Notes: generated from the sequence alone by a model not told the origin. A DNA stretch of 17,573 nucleotides from Nitriliruptoraceae bacterium (GCA_007117945.1 SKTN01000215.1:1-17573); one strand, 5' to 3'; positions 1 through 8,026 are shown, counted from the stretch's first letter. Numbers and translations are program-made.

Positions 1-2571
1 CGCGGGCGCTCCTCGACGGGCAGCCGCTCCACGAAGGGCGCCTCGACCGCCCGGTCGTCGGGTGCGCGCAGTTCCGGGCGCACCTCTGGAAGCGGTGGGA
101 AGGGCGGTTCCCGTGCCACCGCCAAGAGCCGGGGGAGCGGGAAGGGCACGCCCGCCAAGGGCGCGGGGTCGTCGAAGGGCGGCGCCGGTGGAGGAGCGTC
201 CAGCGCATCGGGCGTGCGGGGGGCGTTCCGTGAGCACCTCGGTGAGCGCCGCCGTGACATCGGTGGGTTGGCGCTGATCGTCCTGGGGGTCCTGGCGGGG
301 CTCGGCACCTACGCCGACGCCGCCGGCCCCGTGGGGGAGTTCCTCGAGGCCGTTGCCCTGGGCCTGTTCGGTCTCGTGGGTTACGCCACCCCCGTTGTGC
401 TGACCTGGTTCGGGCTCCTGGTGGTCATCGGGCGCCCGGGACCGGAGGTGGGCCGGATCGCGGTGGGGTCCGTCGTCCTCCTCCTCGGCATCCTGGGGGG
501 CCTGCACCTGCTGGCCGGCACCCCCGATCCCGCCGCCGGGATGCGCGCGTTGTGGCGTGCCGGCGGCCTGCTCGGCTGGGGTGTGGCCACGCCCCTGGCG
601 TTGGCGCTGTCCGCCTGGGGGGCGGGGGCGGTGCTGCTGGCCATCGTCCTGCTCGGGGTGTTGATCATCACCCGTACGTCCTTCAGCCGGGTCGTGGAGC
701 TGCTGCGCGGGGCCGTGACCCCCGGGCGGGGCGGCGACGAGGACGTGGAGGCGTCCGATCCCGACGCCACCGAGCCGATGCGGGGACGGCGTGCTGGTCG
801 CTCCGGTTCGCGGTCGCCGTCGGACCCCGATGCCACCTCGGAGGAGTCGCCCACCACCCCCACGCGGGTCCGGGCGACCCTGGCCGGCACGAGCGCGACC
901 CAACCCGCTCTGGCCGAGGGCCTGCTGGATGACGGCGTCGGATCGCCGGAGTCGCCAGCAGGTGGCGAGGCGCAGGAGTCGGCCGTCCCCGATCCGCCGG
1001 TGGAGCGTGCACGGGTCCCCGCAGCGCCCACTGGCAAGGCACGCAAGGTCCGCCCCATCGAGTCCTTCGAGGACTACCAGCTGCCCTCGCTGGATCTGCT
1101 GGCCGGCGGCCGGGCCGTGGGGAAGGAGTCGCGCCGGGTGATCGACGCCCAGGCCGCGGCGCTGCAGGAGACCTTCACGCAGTTCGGCGTCGATGCCACG
1201 GTCGCCCGCCACTCCCGCGGGCCCACGGTGACCCGGTTCGAGATCGAGCTCGGACCCGGTGTGCAGGTCAAGAAGGTCGCCAACATGGGCGACGACATCG
1301 CGTACGCCCTGGCAGCGCCGGACGTGCGGATCGTGGCGCCGATCCCCGGCAAGTCGGCCATCGGTGTGGAGGTCCCCAACCGCCAGCGGGACCTGATCAC
1401 CCTCGGCGACATCCTGCGTTCCTCCGAGGCCGCGGCCGACCCGCACCCCCTGACCGTGGCGCTGGGCGTCGACATCGCGGGGAAGCCGGAGCTGATCAAC
1501 CTCGCCACCATGCCGCACCTGCTGGTGTCGGGCGCCACCGGGTCCGGCAAGTCGGTGACCCTCAACGGCATGATCTCCTCGGTGGTGATGCGGGCGCGCC
1601 CCGATCAGGTCCGCATGATCCTGATCGACCCCAAGCGGGTGGAGCTCAACGCCTACGAGGGGGCACCGCACCTGCTCTCGCCCGTGGTCACCGACCCGCG
1701 ACGGGCCGCCGACGCCGTGCAGTGGTGCGTGAAGGAGATGGAGCAGCGCTACGAGCTGCTCGCCCACCTCGGCTTCCGCAACATCGACGGCTACAACGAG
1801 GCGGTGGCCGCCGGCGAGGTGGCGGCCCGCCCGGGCCCGCCCGACGAGGACGGGCTGGCCACGGAGATCGACGCGCAGCCCCTGCCCTACATCCTGCTGG
1901 TGATCGACGAGCTCGCGGACCTGATGCTCGTGGCGCCGCGCGACGTGGAGGACGCGATCTGCCGGATCGCCCAGATGGCCCGGGCCGTCGGGATCCACAT
2001 GATCATCGCCACCCAGCGCCCCTCGGTGGACGTGATCACCGGGCTGATCAAGGCGAACATCCCCTCGCGGCTGGCGCTGCAGGTGGCCTCCCAGACGGAC
2101 TCGCGCACGATCATCGACATGAACGGCGCGGAGAAGCTGGTCGGCAAGGGCGACATGCTGTTCCTGCCCGCCAGCCAGGGCAAGCCCACCCGCCTCCAGG
2201 GGTGCTGGGTGACCGAGCGGGAGATCACCACGGCGATCAGCTTCTGCAAGGCCCAACGCGAGGCGGAGTACGACGAGCGCGTGATCAAGGAGGGCGTGGA
2301 GGCCGACCAGACCGACGCCGCCCGCTCCGGCGACGACGGCTCCGACGAGGCGCTGCTGTGGCGCGCCGCCGAACAGGTGGTCACCAGCGGGCTGGGTTCG
2401 ACCTCGATGCTGCAGCGCAAGCTGCGGATCGGGTTCGCACGAGCGGGCCGGCTGATGGACGAGCTCGAGGAGTACGGGGTGGTGGGCGCCAACGAGGGGT
2501 CCAAGGCCCGCGACGTGCTGTGGCAGCCCGAGGACCTCGACGAGGCGCGCAGCCGTGGCTCCCTGACCTAG
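1..2571 (+). CDS. ftsK: DNA translocase FtsK/SpoIIIE, 5'-truncated by window
   Basis: FtsK is the septum-anchored hexameric DNA pump that clears and orients chromosome termini during division. Four or five membrane helices lie between about nt 259 and 675. They are followed by a low-complexity Ser/Pro/acidic linker (about 720-1030), the motor, and a C-terminal gamma winged helix (about 2345-2500) that in this family reads KOPS sites. The motor has a Walker A GATGSGKS at 1531-1554 and a Walker B LLVIDELADLM around 1894-1925. The frame is open from base 1 and encodes a Ser/Gly/Lys/Arg-rich tail. The GTG at 214 has no properly spaced Shine-Dalgarno (SD) sequence, so the true start is probably left of the window and 214 is only an internal GTG. 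The gene ends TAG at 2569-2571 and is followed by a long palindrome. The family call is secure; only the N-terminus is unknown. Confidence 0.96.
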   Translation, partial: RGRSSTGSRSTKGASTARSSGARSSGRTSGSGGKGGSRATAKSRGSGKGTPAKGAGSSKGGAGGGASSASGVRGAFREHLGERRRDIGGLALIVLGVLAGLGTYADAAGPVGEFLEAVALGLFGLVGYATPVVLTWFGLLVVIGRPGPEVGRIAVGSVVLLLGILGGLHLLAGTPDPAAGMRALWRAGGLLGWGVATPLALALSAWGAGAVLLAIVLLGVLIITRTSFSRVVELLRGAVTPGRGGDEDVEASDPDATEPMRGRRAGRSGSRSPSDPDATSEESPTTPTRVRATLAGTSATQPALAEGLLDDGVGSPESPAGGEAQESAVPDPPVERARVPAAPTGKARKVRPIESFEDYQLPSLDLLAGGRAVGKESRRVIDAQAAALQETFTQFGVDATVARHSRGPTVTRFEIELGPGVQVKKVANMGDDIAYALAAPDVRIVAPIPGKSAIGVEVPNRQRDLITLGDILRSSEAAADPHPLTVALGVDIAGKPELINLATMPHLLVSGATGSGKSVTLNGMISSVVMRARPDQVRMILIDPKRVELNAYEGAPHLLSPVVTDPRRAADAVQWCVKEMEQRYELLAHLGFRNIDGYNEAVAAGEVAARPGPPDEDGLATEIDAQPLPYILLVIDELADLMLVAPRDVEDAICRIAQMARAVGIHMIIATQRPSVDVITGLIKANIPSRLALQVASQTDSRTIIDMNGAEKLVGKGDMLFLPASQGKPTRLQGCWVTEREITTAISFCKAQREAEYDERVIKEGVEADQTDAARSGDDGSDEALLWRAAEQVVTSGLGSTSMLQRKLRIGFARAGRLMDELEEYGVVGANEGSKARDVLWQPEDLDEARSRGSLT

Positions 2572-2634
2572 CGGGTCCGTGGTCCTGCGCGGGCGGGGCC
2601 CTCGGGGCCCCGAGCGGGGGGCGTTCCGGCGCCC

Positions 2635-2664
2635 GGCGCAGGGCGTCCCGGCGCAGGGCGTTCC
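2635..2664. repeat. Tandem duplication of a 15-bp unit
   Basis: GGCGCAGGGCGTCCC at 2635-2649 is followed directly by GGCGCAGGGCGTTCC at 2650-2664, a 14/15 match. A weaker related GGCGTTCC stretch lies just upstream near 2620. It sits in the non-coding gap after ftsK, and no function is evident. Confidence 0.6.
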
Positions 2665-2769
2665 GGTGCGGGTGGCGACGCTCGTGGGCCGACCTCGCGT
2701 GACCCCGGGCGGTCGGGTGCACGCTGAGCGTCGCAGGTCGGGCCTGCCGCGGAGGTGGGCCCACAGTGC

Positions 2770-2807
2770 GTGGTCGTGACCTGGGCTCTGGCCCAGGTCA
2801 CGACCAC
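2770..2807. terminator. Perfect 17-bp inverted repeat, probable bidirectional terminator
   Basis: The arm GTGGTCGTGACCTGGGC (2770-2786), the loop TCTG (2787-2790) and the arm GCCCAGGTCACGACCAC (2791-2807) form an uninterrupted 17-bp stem. It lies between the converging ends of ftsK and the minus-strand gene at 2998, where a two-way terminator is expected. There is no T-tract on either side, which is common for actinobacterial terminators but leaves the role unproved. Bases 2779-2790 are also exactly complementary to 2859-2870, so an alternative fold is possible. A protein-binding palindrome is the main alternative. Confidence 0.55.
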
Positions 2808-2851
2808 CGATCGCCCGGAGGCGACGTCATCGCCGGTCGCGATGGCGATCC

Positions 2852-2869
2852 CCTGGGACAGAGCCCAGG
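2852..2869. repeat. Small hairpin, partner of the larger palindrome
   Basis: CCTGGG (2852-2857) and CCCAGG (2864-2869) pair around the loop ACAGAG. The stretch CAGAGCCCAGGT (2859-2870) is the exact reverse complement of 2779-2790 in the upstream palindrome, so the two hairpins could compete in one transcript. Its function is unknown. Confidence 0.4.
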
Positions 2870-2997
2870 TTCTTGCCACGTCGGGCCTCGGGAGCAGCCC
2901 GGGCGGGAGCGCGCGCCGCGCACGCCCGCGGCACCCCCGGAGCCGGGAGCCCCGCACACCCGCGTCACCGCCGCGGCGCGGACACCCCTCGCGCGCC

Positions 2998-3300
2998 TCA
3001 GCGCCAGCGGAACTCGCCCGAGGCCTGGGGGTTGCGTCCCTTCAGTTGCTTGCGCCCGTTGGCGAGGGCCACGCCACCACCCACGACCATGGCGGTGAGC
3101 AGGAGCAGACCGAGACGGTCCCGGGGGTTGTCTGCCAGCACGATGCGGCCCCCCTCGTCCTCCTCCTCGGCGGTCTCCTCGACCAGCGCCTCGTCGGCGT
3201 CGTCCATCCCGTCCTCCTGTGCCATCGCAGGCACGGCGAGGAGGGCGACCGCCAGCAGGGCGGCGCAGGTGAGCATCCAGAGGCGTGTGCATGCGTTCAT
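2998..3300 (-). CDS. Small secreted/membrane-anchored acidic protein, unknown function
   Basis: This gene encodes 100 residues, and I do not recognise a named family with confidence. Residues 1-28 look like a signal peptide (hydrophobic run LTCAALLAVALLAVPAMA, cleavage likely after AMA). Next come a strongly acidic stretch (about 29-51, many Glu/Asp), a membrane helix (about 62-80, LGLLLLTAMVVGGGVALA) and a short basic tail ending GEFRWR. After cleavage it would be a single-span protein with an acidic outside and a basic inside. The ATG at 3298-3300 is chosen because it begins the signal peptide; the longer frame upstream to 3669 is a shadow of the RodZ-like gene. A TAGGAT hexamer on the minus strand (3314-3309) just upstream would give a nearly leaderless transcript. 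The gene is divergent from the RodZ-like gene and converges on ftsK. Confidence 0.72.
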   Translation of the reverse strand: MNACTRLWMLTCAALLAVALLAVPAMAQEDGMDDADEALVEETAEEEDEGGRIVLADNPRDRLGLLLLTAMVVGGGVALANGRKQLKGRNPQASGEFRWR

Positions 3301-3356
3301 GGCGGCGCATCCTAGCCACGGATGCCCACGGGCAGGAACCCATCGGCGTCGCGCGC

Positions 3357-3419
3357 TAGGTTGCAGACGTTCCGCACCTGATCGGTGGGTGTGCGGGTGG
3401 TCGCTCCCCCTCGTACCCT
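3357..3419 (+). promoter_or_regulatory. Candidate -10 elements for the RodZ-like gene
   Basis: Two hexamers match the actinobacterial TAnnnT -10 pattern: TAGGTT at 3357-3362 and TACCCT at 3414-3419. Neither has a convincing -35 box at 16-19 nt. They lie in the 199-nt divergent spacer, where a promoter for the gene starting at 3500 must be, but this is pattern evidence only. Confidence 0.25.
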
Positions 3420-3499
3420 CAGCATGATCAGGCCGCCCCCGGTGGGTACCCGCACGGCGCTCCGCCGGCGTCGCCCCCCGCCTGTCCGCATGGAGGACC

Positions 3500-4372
3500 A
3501 TGCCCGACGACGCGCCCTCCACCGGCATCGGGACCACTCTGCGCGATGCCCGTGCGGCCCAGGGCCGGTCCATCGAGGACGTGGCCCAGTCCCTGCGTGC
3601 CCGGGTCTCGCAGCTCGAGGCCCTCGAAGCCGAGGCGTTCGACAGCTTCGGCGGCGACGTGTACGCCAAGGGGTTCCTGCGCTCCTACGCGATCGAGCTG
3701 GGCCTGGACCCGGCCCCGCTGCTCGACACCTTCCGGCGCGAGGTCAGCCACGACGACGTGCACGCCGCGTCGCTGGTCGGCGACGTGAGTGCGCCGAAGG
3801 AGCGCCGCGGCGCCCCGCCGGCGTGGATCGCCTGGCTGCTGGCCATCGTCGTGGTCGTCGCCGGCATCGCCGTGCTCGGCTCGACGGACGGACGATCGCC
3901 GGAGCAGGCGAGTCCTGACGAGCCCGTGGGCACCCCACCGGTCACCGCCGAGGAGGACGACCCCGACGAGCAGGACGAGGCCGACGACCCCGACGCCGAG
4001 GAGGAGGAGGGAGCGGAGGACCCCGACACCGGACCGGACGACGAGGACGCCGCGGAGGACGAGGACCCCGAGGAGCCGGCCGAGGAGGACGCCGAGGCCG
4101 AGGAGGAGGAGGCCTTCGACGGCGTCGAGCTGTTCCTGGCCTTCGAGTCCGACTCCTGGATCCGCGTGGTCGCGGACGACACGCCGGTCATGGAACAGAC
4201 GGTCAACGCCGGCGAGACGCTGCAGTTCGATGCCGAGCAGGAGATCGAGGTCCGTTTCGGGAACCCGGGTGGGGTCCGCGCCACCCTCAACGGGGAGGAC
4301 CTCGGTGCCCAGGGTGACCCGGGGATCCCCGTGACGGTTCGCTTCACCCCCGAGGGCCGGGCCGAAGCCTGA
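3500..4372 (+). CDS. RodZ-like HTH membrane protein with DUF4115 C-domain
   Basis: The 290 residues follow the RodZ plan. An N-terminal XRE-type helix-turn-helix (about 10-82, with GTTLRDARAAQGRSIEDVA and YAKGFLRSYA) is followed by one membrane helix (108-127). Then come a very acidic linker (about 150-205, almost only Asp/Glu/Pro/Ala) and a C-terminal beta-rich DUF4115-type domain (about 208-285, with ESDSWIRVVAD). In rod-shaped bacteria RodZ links the cytoskeleton to the wall elongation machinery; actinobacterial homologues are less well defined, so I give no symbol. The ATG at 3500 has a GGAGG only 3 nt upstream, which is unusually close. No better in-frame start is seen before the HTH. 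It is a type II membrane protein with the HTH inside. It stands 69 nt before rimO and may be co-transcribed with it. Confidence 0.85.
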   Translation: MPDDAPSTGIGTTLRDARAAQGRSIEDVAQSLRARVSQLEALEAEAFDSFGGDVYAKGFLRSYAIELGLDPAPLLDTFRREVSHDDVHAASLVGDVSAPKERRGAPPAWIAWLLAIVVVVAGIAVLGSTDGRSPEQASPDEPVGTPPVTAEEDDPDEQDEADDPDAEEEEGAEDPDTGPDDEDAAEDEDPEEPAEEDAEAEEEEAFDGVELFLAFESDSWIRVVADDTPVMEQTVNAGETLQFDAEQEIEVRFGNPGGVRATLNGEDLGAQGDPGIPVTVRFTPEGRAEA

Positions 4373-4441
4373 CCCCGCGCACCACCGCCGTTCGCTGCGT
4401 GCACGGCCGGTGCCGTCAACCGACCCCCAGGGAGGTCACGC

Positions 4442-6088
4442 GTGTCCATGGTCGAGGACCTCGAGGTGGCGCGCGACGCGTCCGCCGCCGGGCAGCGCGT
4501 GGCGATCATCACCCTCGGCTGTGGCCGCAACGAGGTGGACACCGAGCAGCTCGCGGGCCTGTTCCACCGCGAGGGCGCCCGGATCGTCGACGACCCCGCC
4601 GACGCCGAGGTGGTGCTGGTCAACACCTGCACCTTCATCGCCCCGGCGAAGCAGGAGTCGATCGACACCGTCCTGGCGGCCTGCCAGCTCAAGGATGACG
4701 GCGCTGCCCGGGCCGTGCTCGTCGTCGGGTGCATGGCCCAGCGCTACCCGCAGGAGCTCGCCGACGCCATCCCCGAGGCGGATGCCATCATCGGGTTCGA
4801 CGGCTACCCACGGCTGCCGGAGATCGCGGCGCAGCTGCTGCGTGGTGAGGTGGAGGAGCGGGTGCTCGGGGTCGGCCCCGCGCACCCCGGTAGCCGCACC
4901 ACCGGTGCGGGCGACGTCGCCCCCGGTGCCGCCGCCGCACCACCCGCGGGCGTCCGCCGCGACCTCCCCCTGCTGCTCGCGCCCCCGTCGCCGGAGCCCG
5001 CCCACCCGGCTGCCGCCGATGCCGCAGCTCCCGCCCCACCGCGCGATGGTGACCACCTGCCCACCCAGGACGACCTGGACCGGATGCCGGCCAGCGGCCC
5101 CCGCTTCCCCGTCCGCCACCTCGGTGCCGACGCCGGTCCCCGCTCCTGGGCGTACCTGAAGATCGCCTCGGGGTGCGACCGGGTCTGCACCTTCTGCGCG
5201 ATCCCGTCCTTCCGGGGCCGGTTCCGTTCCCGGCCGCTCGAGGAGCTGGTGGAGGAGGCGCGCTGGCTGGCCGGCCAGGGCGTGCGGGAGCTGGTGCTGG
5301 TCAGCGAGAACACCACCTCCTGGGGCAAGGATCTACCGGGTGGGCGTGGGCTCCAGCCCGTCCTGCTGCGCACCCTCGCGCAGGTCGAGGGCATCGACCG
5401 GCTGCGCCTGATGTACCTGCAGCCCGCGGAGCTCACCGATGAGCTCCTGCGTGCCATCGCCGAGACCCCCGAGGTCGCCAGCTACTACGACCTGTCCCTG
5501 CAGCACGTCGCCGCTCCCGTGGTGGCGCGTATGGGCCGCTCCGGTGACCACGAACGCTTCGCCGCGATCATCGCCCGCGCCCGCGAGCTCGACCCCCATG
5601 CGGTGTTCCGCTCCAACTTCATCCTCGGGTTCCCCGGTGAGACCGAGGAGGACGTGGCGCTCCTCGGCGACTTCCTGGACGAGGTGGAGCTGGACTGGGC
5701 CGGCTTCTTCACCTTCAGCGTGGAGGACGGCACCCCGTCGGCGACCATGCCGGACCAGGTCCCCGAGGACCTCGCCCGTGAGCGGCTCGAGCGGATCAGC
5801 TCCCGGCAGGAACGCCTCGCCGACCGCGCCGCCCGCCGCTTCGTCGGCCGCGACCTCGACGTCCTGGTCGACGAGGTGGAGGACACCGGCCCCGACGGCG
5901 TGCGCACCTTCGGCCGCTCCCACCGGGAGGCGCCCGACACCGATGGCGAGATCGAGCTGGTGGCCCCCGATGGCGCTCCGGCGGCGGTGCCCGTGGGTCG
6001 CGTCGTGACCGCACGTGTGCTGGACTCCGTGGGCGTCGATCTGGTCGCCGAGGTGGATGCGGCGAGCGCAGGAGGAAGCCGTGGGTGA
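4442..6088 (+). CDS. rimO: Ribosomal protein S12 methylthiotransferase RimO
   Basis: This radical-SAM enzyme adds a methylthio group to an aspartate of ribosomal protein S12 using two 4Fe-4S clusters. The N-terminal UPF0004/MTTase domain (about 18-145) has its three cluster cysteines in LGCGRNEVD, NTCTF and GCMAQRY. The radical-SAM domain starts at about 236 with the CX3CX2C motif C245/C249/C252 (CDRVCTFCAIPSFRG). A C-terminal TRAM-like domain follows (about 470-540). SLQH and the NEVD form favour RimO over MiaB. At 548 residues it is about 100 longer than usual because of a Pro/Ala-rich insert (about 147-230) between the two domains; actinobacterial RimO proteins often have a shorter insert here. 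The GTG at 4442 has GGAGG 6 nt upstream; the ATG two codons later is the alternative. Its 3' end overlaps pgsA by 8 nt. Confidence 0.94.
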   Translation: MSMVEDLEVARDASAAGQRVAIITLGCGRNEVDTEQLAGLFHREGARIVDDPADAEVVLVNTCTFIAPAKQESIDTVLAACQLKDDGAARAVLVVGCMAQRYPQELADAIPEADAIIGFDGYPRLPEIAAQLLRGEVEERVLGVGPAHPGSRTTGAGDVAPGAAAAPPAGVRRDLPLLLAPPSPEPAHPAAADAAAPAPPRDGDHLPTQDDLDRMPASGPRFPVRHLGADAGPRSWAYLKIASGCDRVCTFCAIPSFRGRFRSRPLEELVEEARWLAGQGVRELVLVSENTTSWGKDLPGGRGLQPVLLRTLAQVEGIDRLRLMYLQPAELTDELLRAIAETPEVASYYDLSLQHVAAPVVARMGRSGDHERFAAIIARARELDPHAVFRSNFILGFPGETEEDVALLGDFLDEVELDWAGFFTFSVEDGTPSATMPDQVPEDLARERLERISSRQERLADRAARRFVGRDLDVLVDEVEDTGPDGVRTFGRSHREAPDTDGEIELVAPDGAPAAVPVGRVVTARVLDSVGVDLVAEVDAASAGGSRG

Positions 6089-6737
6089 GGAGCAGGAGGA
6101 CGAGCAGGGACCGGGCGAGCTCGGCCCGCGGGAGGCCGAAGCCGCCGCCGCGGCCCCCGGGGCGCCCGTGCGGATCATGGGCCCCGACGCCCTGAACCTG
6201 CCCAACGCCTTCACCTTCCTGCGTGCCGTGCTCGTACCCGTGATCCTCTGGCTGCTCCTGCAGGACGGCGAGGGTGCCCGCTGGTGGGCCTTCTGGATCT
6301 TCGTGGTCGCGGCCCTGACCGACACCGCGGACGGCTGGGTGGCACGCCGCTACGGCACGGTCACGCCCTTCGGCCAGCTCGCCGACCCCCTGGCCGACAA
6401 GCTCCTCGTGGTCGGGGTGCTCGCCTCCCTCGCTCTGGTCGGTGAGGTCCCCTGGTGGGCGGTGGCGGTGATCGTGGTACGTGAGGTGGCCGTGACCGTG
6501 CTGCGCACCAAGCTGGTCAAGGCCATGGGCCTGGTGATGCCGGCCAGCGCGTCGGGCAAGATCAAGGCGGTCGCCCAGATGATCGCCATCGGCGCCTACC
6601 TGCTGCCCGTCCTCGAGGGTGTCACCCCCGATCTGCTGCTCTACCTCGCCGTCGTGCTCACGATCTGGTCGGGCGTGGACTACGCCTTCCGGGCCGGGCG
6701 CCTGGCCCGTGCCGCCCGGGAGGAGGCCGGCCGGTGA
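6081..6737 (+). CDS. pgsA: CDP-diacylglycerol-glycerol-3-phosphate 3-phosphatidyltransferase
   Basis: PgsA makes phosphatidylglycerol-phosphate from CDP-diacylglycerol and glycerol-3-phosphate at the inner membrane. The CDP-alcohol phosphotransferase signature DGxxARx8Gx3Dx3D is complete: D84, G85, A88, R89, G98, D102 and D106. The 218 residues include several membrane helices (from about 46 to 210) and the opening LNLPNAFTFLR typical of the family. A 33-residue Glu/Ala-rich extension precedes the family core. I chose the GTG at 6081 because AGGAGG lies 5 nt upstream, inside rimO; the ATG at 6177 would give the core alone but lacks such a site. It overlaps rimO by 8 nt and cinA by 4 nt. Another CDP-alcohol transferase (for example a phosphatidylinositol-phosphate synthase) is possible, but the position next to cinA fits PgsA. 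Confidence 0.9.
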   Translation: MGEEQEDEQGPGELGPREAEAAAAAPGAPVRIMGPDALNLPNAFTFLRAVLVPVILWLLLQDGEGARWWAFWIFVVAALTDTADGWVARRYGTVTPFGQLADPLADKLLVVGVLASLALVGEVPWWAVAVIVVREVAVTVLRTKLVKAMGLVMPASASGKIKAVAQMIAIGAYLLPVLEGVTPDLLLYLAVVLTIWSGVDYAFRAGRLARAAREEAGR

Positions 6738-8026
6738 GCGAGGGCGCCGAGGGGCCCTGGCGCACCGCACGGCCGCAGCGGCCCCGCGCCGCCGTGCTGT
6801 CGGTGGGCAGCGAGCTGTTGCTGGGCGATCTCACCGACACCAACGCGACGTGGCTGAGCCGCCGGCTCACCGAGCACGGCGTCGAGGTGGTCCACCACCT
6901 CGCTGTCGGGGACGACCTCGAACGCTTCGCGGGCGCGCTCAGCTGGCTGTCCGCGCAGGTCGAGCTGGTGGTGATCGGCGGTGGCCTGGGTCCGACGTCG
7001 GACGATCTGACCCGTGAGGCCGTCGCCGCCGCCCTCGACCGTGCGCTCGACCACCACCCGGAGCTCGAGGAGGACATCGCCCGGCGGTTCGCCGCGATGG
7101 GCCGGCGGATGCCCGCGCAGAACGCCAAGCAGGCCCGCATCCCCCGCGGTGCCGTCCCCATCCCGCCCGTGGGCACCGCACCCGGCTTCCACCTGACCGT
7201 GGACTCCCCCCGGGGTACCCGCATCGCCGCGCTGCCCGGGGTGCCGTGGGAGTTGCATGCGCTCTTCGACGCTGCCGTGGTCCCGCTCCTGGCGGAGCTC
7301 ACCGGGGGCGGGGTGACGCTGACCCGCGTCCTGCACGTGGTGGGCCGTGGGGAGTCCGACGTGGCGGAGGTCGTCGAGCCGCTGGTGGACGGCGCGGATG
7401 GCACCGTGCTGTCCTTCCTCGCCAAGGGCCACGAGATCCAGGTGCGTCTGACGGTCTCCGGGCCCGATCGTGCCGCTGCCCTGGGCGCCTCGGAGCCCCT
7501 CGTGGCCGAACTGCGGCGCGCCCTCGAGGGTGCGGTGGTCGGCGTGGACGACGAGGACCTCGAGACCGTGGTGCTGGGACTGCTCCGCGACCGCGGCCAC
7601 ACCCTGGCGACCGCGGAGTCCGCGACGGCGGGTGACATCGCCGCACGCCTCGGCCGGGTCCCCGGCGCGTCCGCGGCGCTGGCCGGTGGGGTGGTGGCCT
7701 ACTCCGCTCGGGCCAAGTCGGAGGTGCTCGGGCTGCCCGCATCGCTGCTCGAGGAACAGGGGACGGTCTCCGAGGCGACCACAGTGGCGATGGCCCGGGC
7801 GGTGCAGCAGCGCTTCGGTAGCGACCACGCCCTCGCGGTCACGGGTGTGGCCGGCCCCACGGACGCGGAGGGGCTCCCCGTCGGCACGTGTTTCTGGGCC
7901 CTGGCCCACGCGGACGGCGAGGTGGAGGTCCACGGACGCCGCATCCCCGGCGACCGGCGCCAGGTCATCGCCCGGCTCGGCAGCGCGGCGCTGGATCTCC
8001 TGCGGCTCCGGCTGGCCGGGACGTGA
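6734..8026 (+). CDS. cinA: CinA: competence/damage-inducible protein, nicotinamide-nucleotide amidase
   Basis: CinA recycles damaged or by-product pyridine nucleotides. The N-terminal MoCF-like/COG1058 domain (about 18-175) has SVGSELLLGDLTDTN and GGGLGPTSDDLT. The C-terminal amidohydrolase domain (about 278-428) has AESATAGDIAARL, YSARAKSEVLG and VTGVAGP. The family Ser/Lys pair appears kept (S296 and K328). The usual ESCTGG is here ESATAG, so the conserved Cys is Ala and one Gly is also changed. The 430 residues match two-domain CinA. The GTG at 6734 overlaps the pgsA stop (GTGA) and has AGGAGG 7 nt upstream, indicating translational coupling. It overlaps thpR by 4 nt at its end. Confidence 0.93.
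   Translation: MSEGAEGPWRTARPQRPRAAVLSVGSELLLGDLTDTNATWLSRRLTEHGVEVVHHLAVGDDLERFAGALSWLSAQVELVVIGGGLGPTSDDLTREAVAAALDRALDHHPELEEDIARRFAAMGRRMPAQNAKQARIPRGAVPIPPVGTAPGFHLTVDSPRGTRIAALPGVPWELHALFDAAVVPLLAELTGGGVTLTRVLHVVGRGESDVAEVVEPLVDGADGTVLSFLAKGHEIQVRLTVSGPDRAAALGASEPLVAELRRALEGAVVGVDDEDLETVVLGLLRDRGHTLATAESATAGDIAARLGRVPGASAALAGGVVAYSARAKSEVLGLPASLLEEQGTVSEATTVAMARAVQQRFGSDHALAVTGVAGPTDAEGLPVGTCFWALAHADGEVEVHGRRIPGDRRQVIARLGSAALDLLRLRLAGT

Larger units (their letters stand above)
2572..2997. other. Non-coding gap between convergent genes, repeat-bearing
   Basis: These 426 bases separate the ftsK stop from the stop of the minus-strand gene at 2998. All frames here give only Arg/Gly/Pro-rich low-complexity translations, so I see no gene. 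It contains a 15-bp tandem duplication (2635-2664), a perfect 17-bp inverted repeat (2770-2807) and a second small hairpin (2852-2869). Confidence 0.6.
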
